A stretch of DNA of 64,000 nt from Alnus glutinosa (Eukaryota > Streptophyta > Magnoliopsida > Fagales > Betulaceae). Where the stretch lies: NCBI RefSeq assembly GCF_958979055.1, contig NC_084891.1, positions 29,694,001-29,758,000 on the forward strand, written 5' to 3'. Shown piece by piece: positions 10,662-21,819 of this stretch. Each line of letters starts with the position of its first letter. Positions within the stretch are counted from its first letter, which is position 1. Below the pieces are notes generated by a model. The model was given only the letters and a program-made list of their open reading frames with translations. It did no database searches and was not told where the DNA came from. The position numbers were made by a program, and so were the translations under genes.

Positions 10662-13400
10662 CCAATGGCACAAAGTATAGGATAGTCATTTAGGCTGTCA
10701 AAAAATTTCTGATCATCCCATGCTACTGGTTTGATGATCTTATGTCTAAACTTTTGTTCCCTTTTCCAAGAAAATATATCCCTGTCCCCCTGTCAATTTA
10801 TTTTGCTCTTCCTCAAAATGGGTAGTCATAGATTGGAAGTGCCTTCTCTTTGTACTTTTATTTGAACCTAATGATTTAGCAAACGTGTTTCATCTATTGT
10901 AGAATGTTAGCAGCTTATCCCCTTGATTTAGCTTTTGATTATAATGCGTAGTTATTTGTTTATGTGTGTTTCTATTAATTTTGTTTGTTTTTACTCCCTC
11001 TCTCCAGATGTCTGGACCTTTCTCTTTGGTGTTTGTTACTGTGATTGTTGATGTTTTAGAGTTGTTTGGACATTTCTTTTCATTTTTGGGTGGACAAGCA
11101 TTGTCCATATGAAAGCTGTGATTTATTGGTACCATCATGGATTTGGTAGTCTCTACGCTTGTTTGGCTGAAGATGCAAAATGGCATCATGGAGAAAATGC
11201 ATATTGGTTTTATGTCTTGATATTTTAGATGTTGGTTCAATGTTTTTTTGGTTATAGATTAACATTCTGAAAAGAATACGTATCTGACTGATTAAGTGAT
11301 GGGAACCATAGGCTGATCCTCATTAATTGGGATTTTCGTTTTGGAGTGTGTTAAACGTTTTGTATATTCTTTCTCTTACAAGCCCTTGCAGGTTAGGTAT
11401 AATACTTCATTTTCACTCATCTTGTTCTGTTTTCAATGTCCTGACAGTGGTTGGGATTCATGTTATGGAAGGCTTTCATACATTTATGATTCTATTTCTG
11501 GTTGGTTATTCTCTTATGCATTTGGCATTTTGATTATTTTTTAGGAGAAATTTCGTCCTTAATGTAAATTTCTTGGCCTATGCATTTGGAATTAGAGAAG
11601 TGAGGGAGCTTCTGTCTTTGGGAGTCTTGAGTACCTATGTTGGAAGATGGGTGCACTATAAGGTGCTGCCCAATGCCTTCTAAATTAAATATCTTAGAGA
11701 TAGAATGTAATAGGCTCTGTTTTGTAAGTCCTTTATTGTGAATTCACTCTAATTGGCTTGGGTTATTGGTTTGGTTTGAAATTTTAAATATAGTTCTGAA
11801 GTTAAATTTGTGTGAAAATTACTGTAGTCACTAAGCCATGACTTTTAACATTCATCCTTATTGGTGCATCCTTATCTTGTGCTTCTAGAATCGTCCTAGT
11901 TTTGTGGAACTGCTGTGAGTGAAATATTTTTGCTGGTTTGGGCGCTAAAACAGATGGTTCGGAAGGGTAAGTGTTAAGAGCATCAGCGTGGTCTGTATGG
12001 TGAATAGTGGGTGGCTCGAATGATCTTTGAAGGAGATGATTGTGAATGGGCTCTGGTAACTTGGTTCTTGTCCTTGATGGAGAATTGCCATATTCGAATT
12101 GATTTGCATATGAAACTGGGATCAAAATTTAAGTTGTTATACCATTGTGGTAATTAAATCATGTTAAGCGCTTTTGTTAATATCTAATGGGGTTAATTCT
12201 GTGCTAAGATTTGTTTTATACTGGTAATTAGTTACGCATGGTAGGGAAGTTTGTTAACATATTGGTATTAGTGAGGTAAATATCTGGGTTAATCAATAAT
12301 GGGGCTTGCATGATTTACCTGATATATAACTGATTATGTATGGTCAGGTCTCTGGTTGGATTTGGTAATGGAAAATTTGGATTCTCTGAGCCCACTACCG
12401 GTTGGTGCTACTTGCTTGGCCTGATCTTATATAGACTTGAGATCTTTCTTTTAACCTTGTTTGCACATCCTTTGTTATGTTGATTGATATCTCTATGATT
12501 GATTGGTGATGGTGAGGTTTTGCAAGGCATATAGCCTTCTCTACCAATAACGTGAGTGAATTTGAAAGACTATTATCACTCAAATTTGAGGCTTCAGTAT
12601 ATCATCTTCAATTCTCTTCTCTACCAATCTACTCGGTGCTTAATGTATTGTGCTTGCAATGCTGGTTGAGCGCTCGTCCGGTACTGTGTTTTGCATGTCT
12701 TACTGTAGTCTACTTGGAAAGAACTCGTTTGGGTTGAGATTTTAATATAGACCATACTTTTTCAATTTGTGGTTAGTGCCCACTGGAAGCTTTCTTGTGC
12801 AAATAAATCCGATCCAAGTCCCATTCTTGGTAAAGCATTGTTGTCCGTTGCTTGTTTGCACCTTAGCTGTACTTGGCTTTGGACCCTTGAGGATGGTGTT
12901 GAGTCTCCTTTGTCAAAAGGATTGGTTTTATCACTTCATTTGTGGGTGTGGTAGACGACGCTTCCTCTTGCATTGACTAACATAATTTTCAGACCATCTC
13001 TGAAGAAAATGTAAACGTTGTTCTTACCTTTATACGCTGTTGACATCAAATTGCTATGTTCTCCCCAAGACAATAAGGCAGGGGTTCGTATCCACAACAT
13101 GAGTTATACCAATAGTCCAATACTGTACGCGACTCGGCAAACTTCGTTTACCTTTACTTTAACCGCCCCATATGATCTACCCGATCTTATATGGTGATGG
13201 TTGTTTCTTTGTTTTCAAATCCAACTTTGCAAGTATTTCCTTTGAGACATTGTTCTCGCCACTGCTGGTAATCATGATAACAACGTAGAACTTCTGGATA
13301 ACAATAGAACGGGTGAGGAGGATGTTCTCTCTATTGGTGCTCTTCTTTCTCTAGTGTCAGCAATAGCTGTTGAGCAAAGGCCAACAAATATCATAAAACT
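10662..13400. other. HMGB 3' UTR then intergenic, no gene recognised
   Basis: Roughly the first 200 bp should be the HMGB 3' UTR. Beyond it I found no homology I can name. The open frames (for example 11,802-12,125 and 12,552-12,976) are short, start at arbitrary codons and lack conserved motifs. The even base composition between 11,300 and 13,390 would fit unannotated transcribed sequence or old repeat DNA. Confidence 0.35.
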
Positions 13401-13930
13401 TAGGGTTAAACACTTTTTTAGTACTTATGGTTTAGAGTTTTTATTTTTTTTTACCCTTTGTGCTTCAATTTGTATCACATATGGTATCTGATTTTGGGAA
13501 AAGGCTGAATTATTGTTTTCGTTAGTTTTTTCGTCCAAAATCTAATGATTGTTCACGTGTCAACTTCTTAAAATAAACACGTGTCATAATGTAAAAAAAA
13601 AAAAACAGAAAATAAAGAGTTTAAAAATTAATAGAAATAATTGAAAAAAAAAATATATATATATATATATTTTTAAAAGTATTTAGAACTTTTAAAAAAG
13701 AAAAAAAGAAAAGGGGTACCTAAGCCACCCTCTACCATGGGAATAGTTAAACCACTTCCGTGATCCTTAAGGTGGTTCGACCTCATGAGCCAAAAGGCCA
13801 AAAAAAAAAAAAAAATAAATAAATAGTTTTGGCCCTTGAGGGTGGGGACACAGAGGAGGTCAGAGAGGCGGCTGGCGTAGGTGCAATTGCCCACACCGAG
13901 GCACCCTAAGAGCACCCAAGTGAACATTTC
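13401..13930. repeat. TE-like low-complexity block
   Basis: The block begins with agtacttatggtttagag-type sequence common at the ends of plant non-autonomous elements. It then has A and AT runs (13,593-13,605 and 13,645-13,672) and a centre with ggtggttcgacc units like the interior of the element at 7313. No clean terminal repeats were found, so it is probably two or more degraded insertions. Confidence 0.35.
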
Positions 13931-14745
13931 TGTGCTTGGTACTTTTGCGGTTTTTGATTACTGTTGGACTTTGGAGGGAAAGGAGATAGGAGGATTGGGT
14001 TCGGGTGCAATGGCTAAGGATAAGCCATCTCCTTAACAGGTTAGTATGAAACCATATTCAGAGGATAGTTTTAGCACCGTTAACGAGTGAGATCTAAAAT
14101 CTCCGTTCGCCCAACCATTTTCCGTTTTCTAATACGGGGAAGACGGTATGGTTGAATGGGGGAGCTTTCTTTAAAATAAAGGTCTTCTAGTTTATGACAG
14201 TCATATTCTGCCGATGATTTGGAGTCCTTTCATTGTATGGATTCGTTTGTATATGTATAGCATTGCTTCATAAAAAAGAAAAAGAAAAAATGTCTTTATG
14301 TTTTTCCCCCCTCCTTGTTATCAGAAATTAATCTTAGAGAATTTAAGTTTCAGCTTCCAAGAAAAAGCATTCCTTACTGTTGCACTGAAAGGGATATAAA
14401 TGAAGTCTGATACAACAAGCATATGAAACAATTCGAAAAATCACTGAATGTTTCTAACATGATATAGAGCAGCGCTCTTTAACAACGACGAAAACACGGC
14501 AGTAGCAACAAGAACAGAAACATAGCAACATCAATAGCAACGACATTAAAACAGCAATTAGCAAATTAAGGGTGTTCGTTCGATCGGGTTGCAGCTCCTT
14601 CACTCAGGTTGTCTTCCAAGCTTTTAGCACAAGCCACACTATCTCTTGAAAGTAAGTTGAAGGGTAACTACTTAAAAGATACGGAGATTAATATGACAAA
14701 AACAGAGCAATCGCTAGTAAAGGAGGCAATGGATTGAAACCTGCT
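13931..14745. other. Intergenic, with 3' flank of the NLR relic
   Basis: No gene is recognised. From about 14,560 to 14,745 the sequence matches, in reverse complement, the 3' flank of the intact NLR (about 37,553-37,790). The inverted duplication therefore includes the NLR 3' UTR region. Confidence 0.45.
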
Positions 14746-15905
14746 TCACACTGGAGACTTTCTGGTGGTGATTATTTTTTTCTTGTGCTCGTCGGCTTGA
14801 ACATTTTCTGCAAATCCCTCGGGCATGTCCGTTAAAATTATTTCCTGAATGTTGCACAGATTTAGCAACTTGTCTGGAAGCTCCTTTAGTTCGCGACAGG
14901 ATCGGATTTCTAAATCTCGGAGGTTCTGCATTGCTCCTTCCTCCACCGTCCATTTCTCCAATTTCATTTGCATCCAGAGCTTCAGTATGTGCGAAGTGCA
15001 GTGAAGCCTTCACCAGGGCACTTCATTTCCTTGCCAGTGTAGGAATTGGCCAATAGCCTCAAGACAGAAAGGCTTGGTAGCTGCGCTAGGATTGGCATCA
15101 GATCTTTTTCCAGCTTTGAGACCGACAAAGTAAGAACTTTAAGTTTCGGAGGGAATTCGTACCTCTCAGGCAGCTTCTGTAAGTTTCCAAGCAAATAAAG
15201 GTCGGTGAGATTCTCAAAGCTTGACAGAGGCTTTAATTCGAGCTTTGAAGGTCGACCACTTCCGTCCTTGGATCTTAATCTCAGAGATTGAAGACTTGCC
15301 AGTCTTGCAATCCACTCATTTAGTTCTTGAGCAGAGTCCAAATGATATGTCAGACCCAGTTTCCTGAGATTGATTAACCCATTCAAACCATTCTTCACTG
15401 GACTTCTCTTGTCCACGAATAATCCCCATAACGTCTGGAGCTGAGTAAGAGATCTGTGATGCTTTTGCACAGGCATGTCAAGGCGTATTTCATTCAGACA
15501 GAGATGCCGGAGGTGTTTCATCTTCCAAATAGATTTGGGTAGAGAGATGATGTAGGTGTGCTTCACATCCAAGGTCTCGAGGTAGGGCAGCTTACCAACA
15601 GAGGGGGGAAGGGTATCCAAGAAGCTCCATCTTAAACCCAAGTACCTTAAGTGATACATTTTCCCCAGATTCTCAGGCAGTATAGGTTTGTAAACACGCT
15701 CTAGATCAAGCACCCTAAGCAATCCAAAGCCTCTATGACGAATGACTTCAAGGAGAAAGTTCCCTATTTCCTTTGCAGGCATATCTCTTTTCTGAATGTT
15801 GAAGGACAATTAAGAGGCTAAGAGTGCAGATATTGAATGTATAATGATTCGTTACAGGGATACTCTTTGTCTTTGATGTCACCATGCTCAGCAACCCAGC
15901 GAACT

Positions 15906-17443
15906 CTCTGTTTTGGAAAGCATACCAAAACAGAGAATTCTCCAAGAAGAGTTTGGAGAATTCTCTGTTTTGGAAAGCATACCAAAGCAGAGTAGTTTCA
16001 TGTGTATATATAACAAAAAGAGCTCAGAGTTTTGTACAATGGTTACAAACGAATCAGTGCAATACAAGGTGAAAAGGAAACTATCAGAGGGACTTTACAA
16101 GTGAGAAAAACAAAGCAAAGAACTACAATATAAGGAATCCTAGCTACTGCTGGCAGAACTAGTGTGGCTGTGCAGCAGTTGGTTGCGAGACTAGGACCAG
16201 GGAGTGTAAGCTTGAAATGAGGAGAAGGGTGGCTGCTGTCATGCGTGATTTCTGGAGATGTTGTAGCTGCTGTTTGTGCGTGATTTCTGGTAGCTACTGC
16301 TGTATGCTCTGCATGCTTGATTTCTGAAACTGTTTCTGGTGCTGTCTTTATACTGTTGTTGGGACAAATATAGATCTTCTCGGATGTTGGGCCCAATCCG
16401 GGATATGGGCCCTCTCTGATCCACCCTTCCAGGCCCAAATGTCGTAAGAAGCATAATCTACCCGGGCCCATTGAGGCCACTTGGGCCCAAGTCTGTTGCA
16501 ACTGGCCTGAGTTAGAGATCCAAATACTAGTTGGTATCCGCATCTGCAAGCGTCTCGGCAGTACCCGGAATCTAAGGGACACGATGCACGTCATGGAAGT
16601 CATGCGTCTCGGCAGTACCCGGAACCTAAGGGACACGATGCATGTCGTGGGACCCCATGATGCCACCGAGATCTACGGAACCAGGAAGAGTTGTTTACGT
16701 GGAGCCACGTCTCCTCCAACCGCCTCGTGCACGAATTGTGAAGTTAACAGAACTGCTCCACAGCCTCTATAAATACAAGAACTACTTCAGATGCTAAGGT
16801 ACATGCTAATCAGTCTCTTTGGCATTATTCTGCGCATTTATTCTCAGAACCATACACTTACTTAGGCATCGGAGCGGGGTTGTCGGAACCCCCCGACGCA
16901 GCTTTACTTTTCAGGTGAACCAGATACAACCGGGAGCAACTTAGTCCAACATCTGACCGACACGTCAGATGTTGCAACTGGCCTGAGTTGGAGATCCAAA
17001 TACTAGTTGGTATCCGCATCTGCAAGCGTCTCGGCAGTACCCGGAATCTAAGGGACACGATGCACGTCATGGAAGTCATGCGTCTCGGCAGTACCCGGAA
17101 CCTAAGGGACACGATGCATGTCGTGGGACCCCATGATGCCACCGAGATCTACGGAACCAGGAAGAGTTGTTTACGTGGAGCCACGTCTCCTCCAACCGCC
17201 TCGTGCACGAATTGTGAAGTTAACAGAACTGCTCCACAGCCTCTATAAATACAAGAACTACTTCAGATGCTAAGGTACATGCTAATCAGTCTCTTTGGCA
17301 TTATTCTGCGCATTTATTCTCAGAACCATACACTTACTTAGGCATCGGAGCGGGGTTGTCGGAACCCCCCGACGCAGCTTTACTTTTCAGGTGAACCAGA
17401 TACAACCGGGAGCAACTTAGTCCAACATCTGACCGACACGTCA
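15906..17443. mobile_element. LTR-like insertion inside the NLR relic
   Basis: This 1.54-kb block replaces the NB-ARC core of the relic. At its left end, about 15,910-15,995, are two direct copies of a unit holding the small palindrome ctctgttttgg...ccaaaacagag. From 16,000 to 16,350 the minus strand looks like the end of a copia-type LTR (TATA-like run, then leader-like sequence). The right part is the tandem LTR-like duplication at 16,494-17,443. No reverse transcriptase is present and no target duplication was found, so this is more likely a composite remnant than one clean insertion. Confidence 0.5.
16494..17443 (+). repeat. Tandem duplication of a ~474-bp LTR-like unit
   Basis: Units 16,494-16,967 and 16,970-17,443 begin TGTTGCAACTGG and end GACACGTCA, so each has TG...CA ends, and they differ at one base I could find (16,514 versus 16,990). 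Each holds a TATAAATA box followed by leader-like sequence including aggcatcggagcgggg, as in Ty3/gypsy LTRs. Within each unit a 54-bp subrepeat (gcgtctcggcagtacccgga...) occurs twice in a row. Two LTRs separated by two bases suggest unequal exchange or a tandem solo-LTR product. The near identity means the duplication is young. Confidence 0.65.
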
Positions 17444-18179
17444 CCTACCGGAAACTGTCTCAACAACTGTTAACATAAGGTTCTCAGAGGAAGAAACCCA
17501 CGCGCGGCAGTCAGAATAACCTTTGATCTCACTTCTGTTGTATATTTCCATTGCAAGGGTAGTCTTGCCAGAGCCAACCGCGCCTACAATTGAGATGACT
17601 TCCAGACGTCGGTAGGAAGTGTTAGTTAGCTCGCTCACCAGCCTTCTTTTATCCTCTTTGAAGCCAATGACGTCTGATTCTTCATCTACAGTTGAATATT
17701 CCTCAATCCTGAGGGGCTCACTATGGTTTGATTCCCGAATTCTCTGCGCCCTGCTATAGCCAAGCTCTTCATTCTCGCTCTTGATCCCCTCAATCTTTTT
17801 CTTCATCTCCTCTATCTCATGCTTGATCTCCTTGATCTTTTTCTTAATCTCTCCCTCGTTGCGTGGGTCTACATCAGCCTTCAACTTCTTGGGGAAGAAC
17901 ATGTGGCTCCTAGTGAAGCCTATTCTCCTCGCATTCTCCAGAGGACAAATGTTTCAATGGCATCCTCCACCCTGTAAACAACATTAAGAAATTCTTCCAT
18001 CCACTTCTTAACATCATCATCGTGTTCTTTTTTATCTTCTGCATCTATTAAGAAGTTTTGCATCTGTCTTAGACTTATTCTGACCAGCTCTACCTCATAA
18101 CTCGCCTTGTTGAAGATGATTGATTCTTGTATGAGCAGAGTTTCCTACTGACCACAGAGACAACTGCCTCAACATCCAT

Positions 18180-18710
18180 TGATTGTCTCCTGCCTTTCCT
18201 GTTCTTCTCCTCTTTCTCCTTAATCATCCCAACCAAACCAGGAATGGTGCTTCGTTTGTTTCACCACCAGTTGTTGATGAGGGATAAGGATCCCCTCAAA
18301 TTCTCTGTTCGAATTTGAGAATCTCAAATTCGGACAGGTGATTGTAAGAGAGCATTTATGGAGCCTGCTTGACCGGATAAATAATTGGACAAAGCAACCT
18401 ATGCCTTGGCCAGCTCGGACTCACAAAGGTGCAATTTTCCTTAGGATCTGATATATATCACTATTCAGCTTGAGATTGATGCTTCCTAATTGCTCAATTA
18501 AAAGACAATAAGTGAATGAGAACACTGACTAGTGCAGATGCTATTATCCAATGTACATGGACAACTGGTAAAATTTTCTTGAAGCAGACTTAAATCTGAC
18601 ATGCATTGACATTTCTAATTATATAATTACAGTTGACTGAAAATAAAGGCAGTTGTACACATCTGCCAGTACCATGTAGGATTCATTAATGTTATTATTA
18701 AGGCCAAATT
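18180..18710. promoter_or_regulatory. Relic intergenic promoter of the NLR-DUF4220 pair
   Basis: Just upstream of the relic NLR start, 18,180-18,300 matches 33,540-33,660 in reverse complement. Further on, 18,330-18,710 matches both 30,180-30,730 and 33,120-33,530, with shared blocks such as catcaatctcaagctgaa, ggtactggcagatgtgta and ttaatttggcctta. It is the old space between divergent NLR and DUF4220 genes, only about 530 bp here. At about 18,710 it joins directly to the middle of a DUF4220 reading frame, which shows a deletion of the DUF4220 start. Confidence 0.65.
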
Positions 18711-18867
18711 AAATTCCTGCAGCTGTGCTGCCAACTAAACTAATCCTATCAATGAAGAGCTCATGGCATTTTGGGCACCATTTCTGTTGCTGCACCTCGC
18801 CGGCCCAGACACAATTACGGCAATTATGCTTTAGCAGACAATGAGTTGTGGCTAAGGCACTTGCTTG
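18711..18867 (+). pseudogene. DUF4220 gene fragment
   Basis: The plus-strand sequence encodes ELMAFWAPFLLLHLAGPDT and, after a one-base frame change at a TAG, ADNELWLRHLL. These are the conserved DUF4220 motifs found in the intact gene at 27,562-30,021 (FLLLHLGGPDTITAYAIADN, then ELWIRHLL). Homology starts at about codon 100 of that gene and ends near 18,867. It is a remnant in divergent orientation to the NLR relic. Confidence 0.85.
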
Positions 18868-19236
18868 AGACCTCCTTGTTAGAGAAATTAGAAGACTTCT
18901 CACCTCCTAAACAAACACAAAGTTTGATAAAATATTTGTTCGATACTTTTATTACATAACAGTGCAGTATTTAAGAACAGCATACAATGAAAAGAGTCCC
19001 ATGTGAAAGAACCTCAAAGTGACCACAACTCAACTTAATTCTAACATAACATAAGCTGTATATCTTCATCCAAGGTGAGATAAATATTTATTCCTACTCA
19101 ATACAGTGCTATCCATAAGTCTCCCAACCAAATAACACTAGTAAAACAACAGACCCAAAACAAATACAAATACTGCACGACTTGCTTCCTACTCTGCCAG
19201 CTTCTAGTCTCCCACTTGACCACGTAACAAACATCT
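18868..19236. other. 3' flank of the CC-NB-LRR gene
   Basis: This sequence separates the DUF4220 scrap from the stop codon of the minus-strand NLR and probably includes the NLR 3' UTR. Nothing else is recognised. Confidence 0.4.
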
Positions 19237-21819
19237 TCAAGTTGATGCAACAGACATGTCTGGTACTATCATTATCTTAGGCCCATCCTTACCCAGGATG
19301 TTTTGAAGGGTCTCTCTCAGATTTGTAGAGAGCCAAAGGGCCTCGACTATTTGCAGATTAGCCAAGCTCTTCAGGTCATCTGGAACTTTCTCCAAATGAT
19401 CACATTTACTGATGACCAGATGTCGAAGATTCACCATCGCTTTTCTTCCTAGTGCCCATGTAGTTATATGCAGTTCCACCATTTGGAGGATTTGGAGCTG
19501 AGGAAACCCACCTGCACTGAAGTTGATCTCCTCTCCATTAACAGAATTTTGTAGTAGTTTGAGTACACGAAGATTAGGCAGCTTCTCTAGTGTTTTCACA
19601 CAATCTTCCCCAAGAGTTGTATCCTGCAAAGTTAATTTGGTGAGTGTCAAGGGGAATGCATTTGAATCAGGAAGTTTAGAATCTGAAACAATTTTGAGTG
19701 ACTGGAGGTGGTATAGATGATCAAGGCTTTCAAGGAATTTAGCCGTTTCCTCCCGGTTTTGGCTATCTAGTTTTAGTTTTCTAACATTAGGGAACTTGGC
19801 CTTGACCATAAGGCGCTTCATGCCTTTATGGGGACGTATGCAATACAAGGTTTGGAGGTTCCCAAGAGATTTCTCATCATTTCCTTGATCACAAAAATTA
19901 CGGAGCCGAAACAAGTACAGATGCCGTAGTTGCTGCAGCTTCCAAATCCCATCCGGCAAGTTGCTCAAGCTAGACTCTCTCATGTCCAGTGTTTGAAGAT
20001 TTAGAAGATTGCATATAGAGGGAGGAACATTCTTCATATCCGGAGCTCTTATCCTCAAGTACCTCAAATGAATCAGCCTTCCAACCTCCTTGGGAAGGCC
20101 GGACACAACTATCATCCCCAGGTTCAACACCCTGATCAAGTTGAAGCCTTCGTAAAGTGTACTCCACCGAGCAGTGGGAAGCGTAACATGATCAGTACCT
20201 ATGACAGAATAATGGAAAGAACGGACGCCTGAACACCGGCTGAGTTTTGAGAAAACACCCTTCGGAGAGGTGACATGAATGGCTAGTCTTCTAATTGTCT
20301 TTTCCTGAGCATCACTTAAATTCTCTGGCATTTCAAGATATTTCGTTTCTCTGCCCTTGGAAATGCAAAACTTCCGGAAAAGATCATGGATGCCGCACGT
20401 CTTCACTCCACCGTCTGTCCTCCTCGCAGTCACCTGGATCAAGTTGAGTCTGATGAGCTCCTCCAAGTATTGCTCCCCAACATCTTCCATCTTTGTACTA
20501 CCCTTTTGACGAATAAACCCTTCGGCTATCCAGAATTGGATCAATTGCCTCACGGGGATTTCAGCTCCTTCTGGGAACATACCAAAATAGAGAAAGCAGA
20601 GGCTCAAGTGATTGGGTAAATTTTCATGGACAAAGCTTAGAAGCAGGTCTATGCTGTGCTCGCTACCCTCAGTAGATGATGTATTTAAATAATTTGCTAA
20701 CTTGTACCATGCTTCAACATTTTGCCGCTGCATTACTAACAAATGGCCTAAAAATGCAAGGGACAGAGGTGAACCCTTACATTTTTGTGCCATCTGTTCG
20801 CCGGGTACTTCAAACTTCGGAGCACATATTCCTGCAGGGAAGATTCCATCACATAGGGAAATCCAGCTCTCTTTTTCATTGAGCACACTAAGTGGAAGGG
20901 AATAATTGGTTGGCCTTCCTTGTGGATCCTTATTATACTCAGGTCGACAAGTGAGCAAGATTCTACTTCCTTTCCCACCATCAGGGAAGGCTTGTTCTAC
21001 CTTGTCCCATCCATCTATTTTCCTCAAGTCATCCATGACAATTAGATATCGCTTATTTTGTAAGTAATCAGACAGCTTCTTCTGCAAATCTTCCTCTTTC
21101 ATGTCATGCATTTCTCCGGCACTCACCGGACGCTGAAAACGCTCTAAAATTTTGTTCAGCAACTCTACAGCTTTGCAATCCCGGGATACTTGAACCCATA
21201 CAAGGCATTCAAAGTGACCCTGAACCGAAATGTCGTTGTAGATCTTCTTGGCAAGAGCAGTCTTGCCGATGCCGACCTCTCCAACAACTGAAATAATCTC
21301 ACGCGCCCCGTCATCCTTCCGCAGCTGATCCAACAAAGTCTTCAGCGCTTCCGGAAAGCATGTCAGATCAACTTCCTTGATGTTCCGGTCACCTGTTAAA
21401 AATGACTGGCTGCTACCGGTGCCGGGTTGGTTGTTGTTTGAGACTTTCTTGCCATAAATGTCTTTGACTCGCTTCGTGATGATTTTGATCTTTGTCGAAA
21501 CATCGTTAAGCCTGCTTCTGTGGCCAAAGCGATGAAAAAACTTGCCAAACTTGCCTCTCATCCTTTGCTTGGCGACATTGACAGCCAACGTGTCGATGTC
21601 GCCCTCTGCATCATAAGCTGCTTTGCTGATTTCCTTCTCCAATTCTTTCACCGCTTCGGCATTCCCTTGACCCTCAGAGTTCCTGATAAAGCCATTTGCC
21701 AATCCCAGCTCTACATGAAATGACCTTATCTCGTCCTCCACATCAAGAAGCAGGTCAGCATCTTGGTCTAGTAGCTGATTCAGAGTCTCTAAGAGCAAAG
21801 AAACAACACTGTCCGCCAT
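19237..21819 (-). CDS. CC-NB-ARC-LRR resistance-type protein, 860 aa
   Basis: A single uninterrupted exon encodes 860 residues. A coiled-coil/Rx-N-like region spans about 1-125. NB-ARC motifs are P-loop GEVGIGKTALA (180-190), kinase-2 YLIVMDDL (258-265), RNBS-B GSRILLTCRP (284-293), GLPL position GSPLSLAFLG (349-358), RNBS-D CFLYFGMFPEG (408-418) and MHD position IHD (477-479). About 12-14 leucine-rich repeats fill 530-840. Such NLRs act in the cytoplasm or at the plasma membrane as sensors of pathogen effectors and switch by ADP/ATP exchange. Several motifs depart from consensus: the first of the usual P-loop glycine pair is V, GLPLA is SPLSL, and kinase-2 lacks the usual DDVW (DDLR). The P-loop GKT and the kinase-2 aspartates are kept. 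The reading frame is intact. It may be a functional but divergent sensor, or may have lost nucleotide cycling. It is not a close copy of the NLR at 33,662. Confidence 0.92.
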   Translation of the reverse strand: MADSVVSLLLETLNQLLDQDADLLLDVEDEIRSFHVELGLANGFIRNSEGQGNAEAVKELEKEISKAAYDAEGDIDTLAVNVAKQRMRGKFGKFFHRFGHRSRLNDVSTKIKIITKRVKDIYGKKVSNNNQPGTGSSQSFLTGDRNIKEVDLTCFPEALKTLLDQLRKDDGAREIISVVGEVGIGKTALAKKIYNDISVQGHFECLVWVQVSRDCKAVELLNKILERFQRPVSAGEMHDMKEEDLQKKLSDYLQNKRYLIVMDDLRKIDGWDKVEQAFPDGGKGSRILLTCRPEYNKDPQGRPTNYSLPLSVLNEKESWISLCDGIFPAGICAPKFEVPGEQMAQKCKGSPLSLAFLGHLLVMQRQNVEAWYKLANYLNTSSTEGSEHSIDLLLSFVHENLPNHLSLCFLYFGMFPEGAEIPVRQLIQFWIAEGFIRQKGSTKMEDVGEQYLEELIRLNLIQVTARRTDGGVKTCGIHDLFRKFCISKGRETKYLEMPENLSDAQEKTIRRLAIHVTSPKGVFSKLSRCSGVRSFHYSVIGTDHVTLPTARWSTLYEGFNLIRVLNLGMIVVSGLPKEVGRLIHLRYLRIRAPDMKNVPPSICNLLNLQTLDMRESSLSNLPDGIWKLQQLRHLYLFRLRNFCDQGNDEKSLGNLQTLYCIRPHKGMKRLMVKAKFPNVRKLKLDSQNREETAKFLESLDHLYHLQSLKIVSDSKLPDSNAFPLTLTKLTLQDTTLGEDCVKTLEKLPNLRVLKLLQNSVNGEEINFSAGGFPQLQILQMVELHITTWALGRKAMVNLRHLVISKCDHLEKVPDDLKSLANLQIVEALWLSTNLRETLQNILGKDGPKIMIVPDMSVAST

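Larger units (their letters stand above)
14746..18179 (-). pseudogene. Broken CC-NB-LRR gene, paralogue of 33,662-37,552
   Basis: Reading down the minus strand, an ATG at 18,179 starts MDVEAVVSVV as in the intact paralogue. A roughly 10-bp deletion then shifts the frame within the first 15 codons, and a second deletion follows near 17,925. From 17,902 to 17,444 the coiled coil and the start of NB-ARC are recognisable, with P-loop GAVGSGKTTLA. Homology stops at about 17,443 and resumes at about 15,905, near the start of the LRR region. The rest of NB-ARC, about 2 kb in the paralogue, is replaced by 1.5 kb of repeat DNA. The LRR part is open from 15,809 to 14,982, then a 2-bp insertion near 15,000 shifts frame, and the final frame ends with the same KKKIITTRKSPV C-terminus at 14,746. 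It cannot make a working receptor. Confidence 0.9.
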
